From Maylandia zebra (Eukaryota > Chordata > Actinopteri > Cichliformes > Cichlidae): a stretch of DNA of 64,000 nt. The notes beneath the pieces are model-generated. The model was not told where the DNA came from and did not search any database. It saw only the letters and a program-made list of their open reading frames with translations. Where the stretch lies: the NCBI RefSeq assembly GCF_041146795.1, contig NC_135177.1:18124560-18188559 (forward strand), given 5' to 3'. Shown piece by piece: positions 34,077-45,989 of this stretch (positions within the stretch are counted from its first letter, which is position 1; the number at the start of each line of letters is the position of its first letter). The position numbers were made by a program, and so were the translations under genes.

Positions 34077-35801
34077 TCACCTTATTTTTCCCGTCTGTCC
34101 TTCTCACGTCTCCAGTGGTTGTACACGTCGTCCAGGTTGATGGCCTCGTCTGCTTGCAGCTTTGACTTTATGCGCATCACTTAACACACTGTTTGCTGCT
34201 ACAACTACACGTTTCTTTTCCAAATATTTATTTATAAGTGACTTATGTATGTATGTATGTATGTATGTATGTATGTATGTATGTATGTATGTATGTATGT
34301 ATGTATGTATGTATGTATGTATATATATGTATATATTGTACTATTCTTAGTTAGTGTATTGTCTGTCTTGTCTTAATGTTGGTTTAAAATGGAGCACTGT
34401 AACAAAAAATAATTTCCCCCAGGGATCAATAAAGTATTCTGATTCTGATTCTGATCAGCTGTTCCCAATGGTCCACCACAAGATGATTTCTGGATGCCGT
34501 TTTGATATGATTCATTAAACTAAAGCCTCTTTTGCAATCTGCACTGGATGCTTGAAATGTAGCACAAATATCCACAAGCTGTGAGATGTGTTTTAGCTCT
34601 TCACATTTTAGCGTTGCAGCCACCATATCTGAGAATGTGCTGATTGACCCATGTTTAAGTTTGTGCCTCATTATGTACTTGAAATCAGAATATTCACTGT
34701 TTATGACCTCCACTTCTTTGCCAGCGTGGCAATGTCTCCTGCTCCATACTCAAAGCTGATGTCTGAGTTCAATGCCTCAATGTCAAATGCAGACCACTCC
34801 TTTAATTCATCCTCTGGAAAACGAGCATCCAAGTGATCACAAAGCTTACGAATAACACGAATAATCTCACTGGTATTCTTGCTATGGACAGATGAGGCCC
34901 TCATCGACTCTATGACACGGTCACTCCACTTAACATCCTTTTCCTCTGTCAAGTATTGGGAACGCAACTTCTCAATCTTTGCTCTTGCCAAGCAGTGCCC
35001 TTCCATCACAGTCAGGTTGCATCTTTGAAAAGAAAGACACAGGTGTGCCAGCTCACCCAAAACATCTCCCAGAGCGGTGAGAGTAACCTTGAAGTTTGAA
35101 TCGGTTAGTTTTTTGTAACAGTAATTTGCCACTGGATCTCTTTTTTCACTGGATTCTCTCTTGCAGTATTCTTCCAGCACACTGTAGTTCCTCAGAACAG
35201 CATTCACAGCTTGGTGACGCGACAGCCATCGCACTTCACTCAGAGGCCTGAATGACAGTGCAGCCTCATCAAGAACCTTTGCTAGGTCTTCCAATTTTCC
35301 CCTCTTTACAGTGGATCTAGAGAAAGTGGAGTAAACTGTTCTAAGAAGAGTTTCCACATCACGCATCAAAGGTACATCTTTCCACGCATCATCAATGCCC
35401 AAGTCCTCTCTATGGGCTACACAGTGTTGTTCAGTTAAGTGTGGTATTTTCTGCTTTAATAAAGCTGCAACTCCGTTGTGCTTTCCTAGCAGTACTGAGG
35501 CACCATCGGAGGTCAGCATCACCATTCTCTGCATGTTTAGTTCATGCTTGGTGTAAAACTGAGTTATTGCCTGCACAATATCCTGAGCCGTGCATGCGGT
35601 CAGCTGGATGATGCCACCAAACACAGTTTTATGGTTGACGTTATTTTCCTCCCTGTATTTAATATACAGGACTAGCATTTTGTGCACTGTTATGTCTGTG
35701 CTCTCATCTATGATCAGGGTGTGCCAAGGTGCATTTTTAACTTCACACATTGTCTCATTCTGCACTACTTCATTAATTGAATTCACAAACTCAAAAGGCA
35801 T
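34077..35801 (-). pseudogene. hAT transposase, split by frameshift and insertion
   Basis: The main frame (35,801-34,701, 366 codons) holds the RNase-H-like core of a KIAA1586/ZNF862-type hAT transposase: TLIIDESTDI with the first catalytic Asp, TSDGASVLLGKHNG with the second, a HCVAHRE motif and SEVRWLSRHQAV. A frameshift near 34,710 moves the reading to 34,713-34,426, which carries the C-terminal dimerisation region (SSADCKRGFSLMNHIK, DHWEQLIRI). That is cut by the L2 tail and (ATGT)n; a last piece (AINLDDVYNHWRREK) reappears at about 34,165-34,077. The expected N-terminal zinc finger is absent: an AFC SINE sits 30 bp upstream of the first Met. No functional protein is expected. Confidence 0.88.
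34190..34453 (+). mobile_element. L2-type LINE tail with (ATGT)n microsatellite
   Basis: A tetranucleotide array ATGT/GTAT (about 34,243-34,322) precedes GGGATCAATAAAGTATTC and a TTCTGA repeat tail ending at 34,453, the signature 3' end of another fish L2-like group. It interrupts the hAT transposase; the exact left edge is uncertain. Confidence 0.7.
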
Positions 35802-35830
35802 AATTTTTGTTTCGCCAGCTTTCTGGTATA

Positions 35831-35983
35831 CTCGCCTCTGTCAGTGTGCCCCAGGGTGGCTGTGGCTACAATGTAGCTTGCCATCACCTGTGTGTGAATG
35901 GGTGGATGACTGGATATGTAAAGCGCTTTGGGGTCCTTAGGGACTAGTAAAGCGCTATATAAATACAGGCCATTTACCATTTT
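35831..35983 (+). mobile_element. AFC-type SINE, 5'-truncated
   Basis: Contains CGCCTCTGTCAGTG, GGTGGCTGTGGCTACAATG, AAGCGCTTTGGGGTCCTTAG and the tail TACAGGCCATTTACCATT. It matches the 3' half of the fuller copy at 51,004 and lacks the tRNA-related head. I recognise this as the African cichlid SINE family. Confidence 0.8.
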
Positions 35984-36262
35984 ACTCACATCAACGACGT
36001 TGATTAGCTGCGTATATACGAATGTGAATCGCATCATTGGCTGGACTATGGGATAAGGTGGCATCATTGAAATCCCATACGGGAGCAGCCAGTCACTTAC
36101 TGACTAACACTGCAAAACAGAATCGTTAAAGTATTCATTTTAATTTCAATTCAGGTTAGATTTTTTTTTTCTGTGCGCAATGCAGATTTTCTGTGCGCAG
36201 AGACCATGCCAGCAGTGCGCAATTGTGCACGTACGCAGCTTAGAGGGAACATTGGCTCACAC

Positions 36263-37829
36263 CTTCCTGTTTTACTGTCTGGCCTTCCTTCACTTCATCC
36301 TCTGTCCTGCTTTAATGACAATCATCTGTCATATAATGCATGATCACTGTTAATGTAATGGGTGATACCACCTAACAACCCAACTGTAGGTCACTCCTAC
36401 TGCAGGTATAGAGAATGTAGTTTAGTCAAAAAGTTTGACTGTGTAAAGTTACTTGTTAAAACAATGTTTTAGTGATTATGAAGTTTCCTTCATGTAATTG
36501 TTTCAATGTTCATAAAATAAAAACAAATGTTACCAGAAATACACACAAAAATTATGTTATAAAGTCTTGATGCATTCTCAATCATCATTATATTACTGTA
36601 TTGACAAGTTGTGAACTTTTTTTTTTCATTTCATAATAATTTAATAAGTTACTGATATAAATTAAGCTGTAATTAAGATGTAACAAGATGAAAGGAGGGC
36701 TTTCAAGAGACACAACAAATGCACATACTGCCATTTTACTGCCAGTTAGAAATATATGTTTGTTTTCTGATGGATTAGATGAGAACATTGGTCTGTAAGT
36801 CTAAAGCCATCAACATGTTAAAAAGCTGTAGTTTTAATTTGGGTTTGTGCAAATACAGTTCATTTACTTATCTAATTTTGAAGCAGGGATGACATGAAAA
36901 AGTATTCGACCCGTCCTCGACCCACAAGAAAATTTAATGTTTTTAAATCCTGTGCTGACAACTAAAGGTGACTAGTAAGTGAGAAATTTTTCGTAACACT
37001 CAAGAAAAATGTAAGAATATTTAAGTCCTTTTTGATTGTGTAGTTGTGATGTGCTGATGGCTAACATTTCTGAGATAAAAAAAATTGTGCTCCTGTCTTT
37101 TTAAGGACAAGGGTAATTCTGCAAATGAACAGTTTAACAGTAAAAACTGACATTTCAGTAACAGCGAAACCAAATGTGCACTGGGGAAGCTTTCAGTTCC
37201 TTAAAAGAAAACAGTTTTGTTTTACATTGACTTTATATTGACATATTTGCCGGAGCTTATACAGGCCAAGGAATTAAACCTTGGTATAGGTTTTAAATAA
37301 TGGTTATCATCAAGTCTGTGTATGAAAATAATTATTTGATGGAACAGTAAAATCAAAATAAATCAAATTCAAATTTTATTTGTTACATAATCAAATAATA
37401 ATAATAATGTCAAATAATAATACAAGTTCAGTTTTATTCAAATGCATCATTAACTTTAAAACAAATTCACAAAAGAGACAATTTAAATATTGAAAATAGA
37501 GCTTTACAAAAGCAGCAGCAAAACAAGGACTCAGATTTCTGAGTTAATTACGGCCCTATGAAGCTTGAACCTTTTGGTTGTTTGACATTGCAAGTTTAGT
37601 GTATTGAGTCATAAACAGCTGAACTAATTGTAAGCTATGTAAATGATTTAATTCAGTTTACAATGGCTTCATATTCCGTTTCTTTTTTAAGACGCTTAAA
37701 AAAAATCTGTCATCAAAGGAGGAATGGAGAAGTGGTCTGAGGAAAAAGACAACCCCCTCTCATAAGAACTGCTTACAAACTTAACAGAAACTAAAAGAAA
37801 AGAGCAAAATTGTATGTGACCATCTCAAA
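36263..37829. other. Upstream region of LU gene 2; no other gene seen
   Basis: AT-rich DNA that should include the LU gene 2 promoter. No clear TATA box was assigned. Short AAT/ATA runs occur at 37,386-37,420. Confidence 0.4.
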
Positions 37830-40800
37830 ATGCATCTCCTTATGCTGACCATTGGGGTTGTGCTGTTCCCTAAATGTAAGTAAATTTTAATTAAATCTTT
37901 AACAAAAACACCTTTCTTTAAAATAAATAAATACATAGTTGTTAAAGAAATCAAGACCAGGCAGCATCACTTCCTCTTTCCCTTACAACACAGCGTGGTA
38001 TTTTGTGTAACTTTATATGTGTAGCTCAATTAATTTCAACCTAATTTCATTTACTTATGTCATACTGCAACCTGCATGCGCTTTATTAGAGCACACCGGC
38101 TCTGTAAGCCACCTGTAAATTGTATTTACAGAGGGCTATTCATTTGTTGTGTCACTAGCAGTGTGACCTGAGGTTCTTCAGTTCTTAACCAGCGTGCAAA
38201 AGTTTTGGTTAGCACCTCGTTTAGCACCCACATGTAATTAATGTATGTAATTAATGTAGCTTGTTTGTAGTTTTGCAGGAAGAGAAGGCCATTCAATTTG
38301 GATAAATGACCTCCCCACATATTAGAACTGTGTGCAGGTCACTTTGAGCAGAGAATCTTATCACAATATCTTTCCATTCATTTCACAACAGCGTGTTCAA
38401 AGGTTAGCTGTTAGCAGAGATGGGTCTTCCAGCAGAATCTGCATGAATACTGAAGATACTTATTATCTAGATAGAGGAATAATCAGAAGTGGACTCTGGT
38501 GTATACTCCGCCGCATAACAGGAAGCATTCTTTCAAAATAAAATCACAACAGATGACAATGAGGGCTATTAACTAGCTCAACATTAGCTGCTCAAGCTGC
38601 CTGTTGCGGATGTGCAACATTGCACCTCTGTGACCAGTTAAACTCTTCTTGCCGAGAATGACGGGGGGGTGGGTAGGACGCATCAAGTGTGGCGTTTAAC
38701 AACAAACATCGTCAGCTGTCATCTAACAGACAACTTTTGTTTTACACATTCCGATTCCACAGTGGGAGTATTTGTCAAGTTCATAATCGCCTTTATTGCT
38801 GTTACACCCATAAATGTCTCTGTAATACGCTGTAAGTCCGCTGTCCAGCTCAGTGTTGCTCTGATTAAAGCTTAATCATCTCAGGGAGATGATTGGACTT
38901 CATCTCCCTGATCAGATGATCCGAGGCACTGTATATATTTATTTATTTATTTATTTATTTTATTTTTAATTTTTATTTTTAATTTTTTTTATTTTTTTGT
39001 TTGCTCATTTTAGGAGATACCCCCTCTTGTGGTGCAATGGAGGAATAACTACTATTTAAGTAGTGTGTCTGTTTGGAGACTGGGACACACATTATTTTGA
39101 AACTACTAAAGAAATTAAAATATTTGAACAACCAGAGCATTTAACATAATATGTTATTATAATGAAATTTCAATTATGGAGAGGTGTCTTATTTTTTGTC
39201 ACAATCACACATTTCTTGCCCTTACACTTGCTAATGTCCTAAAGGAGTTATTTTATTATAAACTTTTACACACCCCATATTTTCTACATCACACATGCTG
39301 GTGGTCAAGGTGCTTAGCTAGCAAAAACGTTATTTAGCATTAGCAAAATCTGTTATTTAAATTCAATTTAATTCAATTCATTTATATATAGCGCCACAAC
39401 AACAGTGACCTCAAGGCAGCTTATTTCTACAACAATAAAGACAAACTACAACAACCAAACGACCACCTTTGAGCAAGCACTTGGTGACAGTTGTAAAAAC
39501 AACTCCCTTTGAACAGGAAGACCCTTAGGCAGAACCAGGCTCAGGCAAGGCTTCCATCTGAGTTATCTGACAGGTTTGGGGTCAAGGGAGAAACACAGGA
39601 CATTGACACACTGTGGAAGAGAGCCAGAAATGAACAATGAGTAATGATTAAATATAGAATGGTGCATAAACACATTGTGAGTAAATAAGAAATACTAAGA
39701 AATAGGCCTATTGCAGTATAACTAAGGGAGGATTTAGGACCCCTGATCCAATCTCAACTATATGCTTTAGCAAAAAGGAAAATTTTGTTCCTCAATCTTA
39801 AACGCAGATAGTGTATTTGTCTTTTGAATCAAAACTAGGAACTGTTTCAACAAAACAAAAGTCCTAAAAACCTAAGGCTTCCTCCCGTTGTAACACAACA
39901 CAAACGACAATTAAAACAGCAGTCTGAGAGCAAGGCGACCTTTAGTAAAAGATGGGGGCTAATTATTCAAGACATTGTATGTGATGAGAAAAATTTCAAA
40001 TTCAATTTAACAAGGGGCTAATCAAGAAAAGCCAGTATGAGAGAAGGCTTTTCATGGAGTTTTTAAGACAACCTGAAACTAATGAATTACCAGCTGAAAA
40101 AGCCAAAGAGTAATAAATGATGAATTTATGACAAGACAACTAGTTTCTCAGCTTCACTCTGAGACAAGATGTTTCTAGTTTTGCACAAATGACATGGATT
40201 GCAAATCACTGAAGTTTGCTAGCAGCCGTGTTTCACAAAGTGCAGATTGTTACTGATTTGGATTCTGATAGGTAGGGCTGGATCAGATGACCATCAACGA
40301 TCCCTTAGTTATGTAGGCTTAGACTATAGGATGTTCCATGAAGCACTTCTTCAGTGGCATCTTTTCACTCTCTGCATTTGTATACCACTGTTGCATTTAA
40401 TCATCAGCAATAATTACATTTTGGATCTCCATTTTTTTCTTGTTTGCCTCTCTTTGTGCTCTCTTTTATTTCCTCTCTCCCCCATCTGCTTGCTGTGTTT
40501 TTTCCCAGATGTTGTTAAAACACATATACTTTAGACCTATTTTCAAATACTTGTCAAATTGTTATTGTCTAAAATTAGCCTGAATGTTTAAGAATATGTT
40601 CATGCTTTGTACAAATGTTGAAAGAAACACTGATTTAACTTCACTTTATTTTTTCATATCTTGTGTTTTGTCAGCCTGTGCACTGAAATGTTATGATTGC
40701 ATAGGGGAATCCTCTGAAAACTGCAATAAGACAACAGAATGTTCTTTCAGTACTCAGTGTGCTTCAATCAGACAGATTACATATGCAGGTATAGTATTTT

Positions 40801-41662
40801 ATAGTTCTTGTTTTAATCAGCTTTGCACTAGCCCAATTTACAATGGCTACACTTTGGCTGCAGGTAGTTCAAAAGTTGATGTCACAGTGAAAACTTGTGC
40901 TGGATTTTGTGATGAGGGCTCTTTCAGCACTGGAGTCGGCAGGAACTTTTTCACCACCAAGTGTTGCAGTTCTGACCTTTGCAACACAGAAATCTCTGGT
41001 AACTTTCATTGTGTTTCTCAGTATTTGGATGTTATTGTTTGAACTGGCATTGTTCCATGAGCAAAAAGTGTCCAAAATGAATAAGAGATGAGTCCCTGTA
41101 TTTTGTATATTAGTAATATTTGCTGTTAAACCTGTTAACGAGCTGGGAAAAACCTACTTGATGAATTAACTTTGAAAAAGGAATTAAGGCTTCAACCTCA
41201 TAATCCAATTTCCATAATCTTTCTTCTCTAATTATTACATTTACTTTTATATTTCACAGTTGGCAATATCCTCTCTCTGAATGGAAAAAAGTGTTTCTAC
41301 TGTGATCAACAAAATTGCAAAAAAACACATCACTGCTACAAAAATGAGGACTTCTGCTTCTCAGCAACAGGTAACAGGTTTCTTTATCCTTTGTTCATAA
41401 GAATATTCAGAGATTCCTCTGTTAAAAAGTGCAGTGTACTAAAAATCTTTTAATTTCCTCAGTGAATTCAGAAGGGGCACAGGCAACTGCAAAGGGCTGC
41501 ATCTCCAAGTTTTTTTGCCAAAAACCAAAAACTGTATTTGAGAAAGGATTCATTCGAGAACTTAACTGCTGCCAGGGTGACTTCTGCAACAGCACCAGCA
41601 GTACAAGTGCAAGTTTTCTGCTCTTGGTGGCATTGCTAATCTCTGCTAATCTGTTGTCTTAA
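37830..41662 (+). CDS. Ly6/uPAR-type protein, two LU domains (LU gene 2)
   Basis: Five exons join in frame to give 201 residues: 37830-37875 (signal peptide MHLLMLTIGVVLFPK), 40675-40788 and 40864-40998 (LU domain 1: CALKCYDC...TKCCSSDLCN), 41260-41370 and 41463-41662 (LU domain 2: KKCFYCDQQNC...LNCCQGDFCN). The last 20 residues are a hydrophobic GPI-type signal (SFLLLVALLISANLLS). All splice sites are GT-AG. Exon lengths (46, 114, 135, 111 and 200) and phases parallel LU gene 1 (46, 117, 144, 111 and 437), so the two are paralogues, but the stalk repeat is absent here. Intron 2 is only 75 bp and open in frame. Intron 1 is 2.8 kb and holds dispersed repeats. The predicted product is a GPI-anchored extracellular protein; its ligand is unknown. 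Confidence 0.88.
38936..39000. repeat. AT-rich (TTTA)n/T-rich low complexity
   Basis: TTTA units then T-rich sequence inside intron 1 of LU gene 2. Confidence 0.8.
39012..39110. repeat. Dispersed repeat shared with 10,016-10,115 (inverted)
   Basis: Contains GGAGATAC, CTCTTGTGGTGCAATGGAGG, GGAGACTGGGACACACATTA. The complement of this series is seen at 10,016-10,115 with moderate divergence. Class unknown. Confidence 0.6.
39359..40150. mobile_element. Dispersed fish repeat, longer copy
   Basis: Begins TTATATATAGCGCCACAACA, then GAGCAAGCACTTGG and AGGCAGAACCAGGCTCAGG, motifs of an abundant percomorph repeat whose element class I cannot name. Its 3' part (AATATAG...GCATAAAC...GGCCTATTGCAG) is repeated at 45,990-46,550. 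Lies in intron 1 of LU gene 2. Confidence 0.6.
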
Positions 41663-41789
41663 TATTTTTTCTCATGTTCAAACTGCTTCCAGCCGTTTCT
41701 CCAGAACCCAAAGATGATTTAAAGTTTAGTGCGAAAAATGACTAAATATATTTAATATTTGTGTCCTTCGTCAAAATGTTCCAAATCCA

Positions 41790-42172
41790 TCAATCCATCC
41801 ATCCATTCGCTTCCGCTTATCCTTTTCAGGGTCGCGGGGGGTGCTGGAGCCTATCCCAGCTGTCATAGGGCGAGAGGCGGGGTACACCCTGGACAGGTCG
41901 CCAGTCTGTCGCAGGGCCAACACACAGGGACAGACAACCAGTCGTGCTCACATTCACACCTAGTGACAATTTGGATTATCCAATTAACCTATCCCCACAA
42001 GCTGCATGTCTTTGGACGGTGGGAGGAAGCCGGAGTACCCGGAGGGAACCCACGCAAACACGGGGAGAACATGCAAACTCCACACAGAAAGACCCTGGCC
42101 TGATGTTGGAATTGAACTCAGGACCTTCTTGCTGTGAGGCAACAGTGCTAACCACCGTGCTGCCCTGTTCCA
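41790..42172 (+). mobile_element. Dispersed fish LINE 3' region (RTE/Expander-like)
   Basis: Contains CCATCCATTCGCTTCCGC, GGAGCCTATCCCAGCTG, CATGTCTTTGGACGGTGGG and GGGAGAACATGCAAACTCC, a very common non-coding LINE-derived repeat in fishes; the clade name is my best guess. It lies just downstream of LU gene 2, before an AATAAA at 42,264-42,269 that may be the gene's poly(A) signal. Confidence 0.75.
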
Positions 42173-42269
42173 AATCTGTTTTGTTTTTTTTAATATTGCC
42201 TGTAAATGTTCTCTTGTAACAAATTGCCTTTTATGATTGCCAATGTAAAACACTGATGCAATTAATAAA

Positions 42270-43514
42270 TTACTTTAAAGTTATATTTCATTTATGTATA
42301 ACTATAAAATAAAATGCGGCTGATTTATACACATCCCTTCAATAAGATCTTGATATGAAGACAAATCTTAAATACGGCTTAAAGTCTACAGTGCTATTGC
42401 AGCTGCTCCATAACCAACACCTGCGGCAGGCTAAACATGGGGTACTAAAGATGTACACCAAGAAAAATCGAATGAACTAAACTGCTGAATATTCAATTTA
42501 TTCAGGTATAACACTGTCCTAACAACAAATCATTACATGGGATCCATAAAGCTAAAAAAAAAAAGCTCTGCGACTCTTATTGCTGTATTTCATGTATTGT
42601 AAAGACAGTTTGGAATAGTGCTAGGAAAATAAATTAATCACTATTAAAAATCACCAATTGCATTATTCTAAAGTACCAGATTTTGTGCATTTCACATTTA
42701 AGACTTAATAATCTTGCAAATAAAGCAATTTGTGGAAAATCAATTTTCAAAAGTGTCTATATATAGCAACAAAAAGATATTAAATAAATTGTCTGAAAAA
42801 TAAGTGAACAAAGGTATGATTCAGTTAGCTTTTTTTTCCCCACCTTCCACCTTCACTGTTGCTGTATTTCTTTTGACGTTTTTCATTTAAACTGTGGAAG
42901 TTTCTTTTTGGGAACTGAGTTCTTCTCCTAGGATCAAGGATAAGTGCTCTAGGTTTGCAAGGTGTATTGAGGACATTGACACTGCTTGTTGTTCAGTTTA
43001 CTTCTTTGGTCCAGTTAGAGCTGGCAGGCATCCTTTTGAGCTCCAATTGGACCAAACTGTACCACTGCTACCTGAAAGTCTGATGGGGCCACTGATTGTC
43101 TACTGGGGATGGCAAAGACTCATTTAGCTGTCTTGGCACATCTTATGCCAACCAGCCTCCTTTAGAAAAGTTACTATTTATAACACTAACTATGTTTAAT
43201 TAAATGTAATCTTTATTGCTACATGAAGACAGTGTGCTTCAGGAGGAGAGAGGTTAGATGAACATCCATGAATTTGTGTTGTCAGTGTATATGTGTGTTA
43301 GAGGGAGAAAGAGTAATGAAGAGGAAAGTACAGAAAGAGCTTTTAAAACATGTGTAAGACGGAGTAGCAATAGTAATAGCGCAAACACAATAATAAGAGA
43401 AAAATATCAACATGCAAGCACTCCACTGTAGGCAATTCATAATTCATACTTTTTTATATTATTACTCCAGGTCTCATTACACTAATTAGAACTTAGGTTT
43501 TACTAAAGCACGTG
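42270..43514. other. No gene seen
   Basis: AT-rich spacer. A 77-codon frame at 42,894 shows no recognisable domain. Confidence 0.5.
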
Positions 43515-43636
43515 TCACACATCGACTGCAGGTCTGAACTCTTCTAGACATTTCTCAGTGAGGCTGTGTGCAAGAACTGTTTCACTGCCTCTGACCATAA
43601 GCATGCCTTTAATCTGCCGCCTCCCTTGTACAAAGT
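43515..43636 (-). CDS. Possible terminal exon, unassigned
   Basis: On the minus strand TTTTTCCCAG at 43,646-43,637 is followed by a 40-codon frame (FVQGRRQIKGMLMVRG..., ending EEFRPAVDV) and a stop at 43,515-43,517. The composition looks protein-like and the splice acceptor is good, but I recognise no family. It could be a last exon of an otherwise lost gene or part of the adjoining retroelement. Confidence 0.25.
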
Positions 43637-43769
43637 CTGGGAAAAAGTCTTCCAATAGCAAGAACATATCTAAATCTTATAATTGACATCTTAGTAAATT
43701 GGTCCTATGTGTGTATTTGAGAGTGAGTAAATAAACATTAATAGGTGCCAAACTCACAATCCTCTCCAT

Positions 43770-45101
43770 ATATGCAGAGGCAATTTTATTTTCATTCCCA
43801 AAATGTTCTTCAAGAAGATATTTGGCTGTGGAATAGCCCTGCTCAGGAGGTAAATGCTGACAACTATGCACCAAGTCTTTAGGCTGCCCCTTAGTGAACT
43901 GCTCTAAAAAATGCAAACAGTTGCTCCAGTTATCAGTTTTAGCTTCCACTCCATTTTCAAAGGCATTCATAAATGATCTGTACTGTAAAGGGGCTCCATC
44001 AAACATAGGGATGTTTCTGGCTGGGAGGACAGAAGATAAATTTTGTTTTACAAGCAAAGTAGTGATGTCATTTTGTTTTTGCATAATATTGACAATCTCC
44101 TTCGTGCAATTCTCAGTCAAAGTAGGAGACTGAGGCTGTGTTTGCTGCGTCACTTGAGCTGAATCATCCACCTGATGTTGGTTTTGACTTTGTCTAGGTA
44201 TGATTACTTGTGATTCAGAATGCAGAATTTGTACCAGAGTAATCTCTTTCTGCCGGAACAAATGTATCAGCACAAGGATTTAAACTAGGCGCTTCTTGTA
44301 CGTGCCCTCTTTTAAAATAAGAGTTCATTCCATCAGAACGCTCAGAGCTACAAACTGAGTTTATTTTTAAGACATGAAGCTTTGCATTGGTTGCTGCCAG
44401 CTCTGTTTCCAAGGATAATTTCTTCTTTTCTTTTCTTTTCTTTTCTTTTCTCAGTTTCTCCTTTTCTTTTCTCAGTTTTTCCTCTTGCGCTTCAATAGAA
44501 TATTTTTTCTTTAATGCAGCGAGTCGCTCCATGAGCGCTGCCTTGTCAGCCGCAGCTTTAATGCGTGCGGAAGATGTTGATGAAATTCGACTTTGCTGTG
44601 ACAATGTTTTCGAAGGTGGCTTTACACTTGAGATATTAGAGACACTGTCTTCAGGGTTTATTTCATCCAAACTTTCAACAGCTTGATCATTAAGAACAGT
44701 ATTGCTTTGTTCAGTATACGGCTCGCCTGTTTCCTGCAACCAAATCTTTACTTTGTCCATAAAAACAGAGAATGCTGTCACCTTAGACTGATAATGTGCG
44801 GTTTGCCTTTTCACTTCATCTTATGGCAGTGGCAAACTTAAAAAAGGATTCTTGCAAAGCGTTTGCATCTTGATAGCATTTAATAAACTTCCCAAATTCA
44901 GAAGACACGTCCTTAACGTTCATGTGAGGTCATTAAAGCGGAAATTTTCCCCATATACTTTGATGCTTTCTTACACATTGAACTCCGCTTTTCTTGGCAT
45001 GTCTTTATATACCAATCCAAACCTTTTGGTGTAAATTTGATGCTTCTTTTCTCTGCTTGCATCTGAGTGTCATCCTCTTGTTTACTCTTAATATCCGACA
45101 T
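43770..45101 (-). pseudogene. BEL/Pao retrotransposon gag remains
   Basis: Minus-strand frames 45,101-44,913, 44,814-44,215 and 44,273-43,677 together resemble a fish BEL/Pao Gag: a basic N-terminus (MSDIKSKQEDD), a Lys/Glu-rich coiled coil encoded partly by a (TTTTC)n run (44,424-44,460), and the diagnostic DUF1759-like block ARNIPMFDGAPLQYRSF...QFTKGQPKDLV...AKYLLEEHFGN. Frameshifts near 44,930 and 44,270 and a stop near 44,820 break it, and homology ends abruptly at about 43,770. No protease, RT or integrase follows, so the copy is truncated and inactive. Confidence 0.82.
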
Positions 45102-45930
45102 TTTTATTGTCCTCTTGGATTATTTCAAACATTATAAAGATGCACAGCACACTGAGAATCCATAGCATAGAGCACAAACATGACATCCATTTACCTGCTG
45201 ATTGCAGCGAACAAACATTTCCACAGAGGGCGTTGGCATGTTTCAATTAGCGATCCAATTATGCACCAATTTAGTACATCAAAACTCAGTTCATCAGTCT
45301 TTGTAGTGAAATAATGTCTTTAAACTCCAATAGCTTCACCGTTTTCCTTTACGGCTTAAACAATATTATCACTCACCAGTTTTGATGAACAAGTGACATG
45401 TTGATCCAGGCCTCAACATCAAATCTGTTGGGAGTACTCACAGACGATCCAGTAACTTTTATTCGAGTTCGACGGTGATCCTTGAAATCCATATATCCAA
45501 CATATCCATTAATGAAGGATTATTCCTTTGTCCACGGGTTGTTGTTTTTTTACTTTATGTAGTGGCAATTCCTTTTGTTTGACAAACCAAACATCCCACA
45601 ATTAAAAGTCCACAAGCCACTGCTGCACTGAGATAATATTTCGTACGCAGGCAAAAGAAGTCCACTGTCCAAACTTGAAAGTTGCATTTTTATGGTTTAT
45701 TTATCCAGTTTGGCAAGCAATAACAAGATCCATTTTTTTGTTACTTCTTGCTGCTTCTCCTGCTCTGGTAAAAAAAACAAAAAAAACCCATAGGCCCACC
45801 CCAGTGCATGCTGGTCCTATACCAGTCTCTTTCTTTATAGAAACAAAATGGCCCTACAGCTCTTACTGACTAATTTAACAAAGTAACATCAAACAAACAT
45901 TGAAACAAAATACAACAAATAAACTTGTAA
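45102..45930 (-). mobile_element. Probable 5' leader and LTR of the BEL/Pao copy
   Basis: This lies upstream of the gag start on the minus strand. It contains a TATA-like CTATAAAG (about 45,836) and, downstream on that strand, TTGGTGCATAATTGG (about 45,273), a possible primer-binding site. I could not fix either LTR boundary or a target duplication, so the call is tentative. Confidence 0.35.
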
Positions 45931-45989
45931 ATAAATCCCAAAATATAAGTAAACTAACAACAAACTTTAACTAATTTCAAAATAATAAA

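Larger units (their letters stand above)
33308..36254 (-). mobile_element. hAT transposon with transposase remains
   Basis: Starts CAATGTTCCCTCAAATTT and ends AGAGGGAACATTG, flanked by perfect 8-bp duplications GCTCACAC (33300-33307 and 36255-36262). It carries a hAT transposase gene on the minus strand, so it descends from an autonomous element. Three later insertions lie inside: an L2-type 3' end (about 33,700-33,893), another L2-type tail with an (ATGT)n array (about 34,190-34,453), and an AFC-type SINE (35,831-35,983). Confidence 0.92.
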
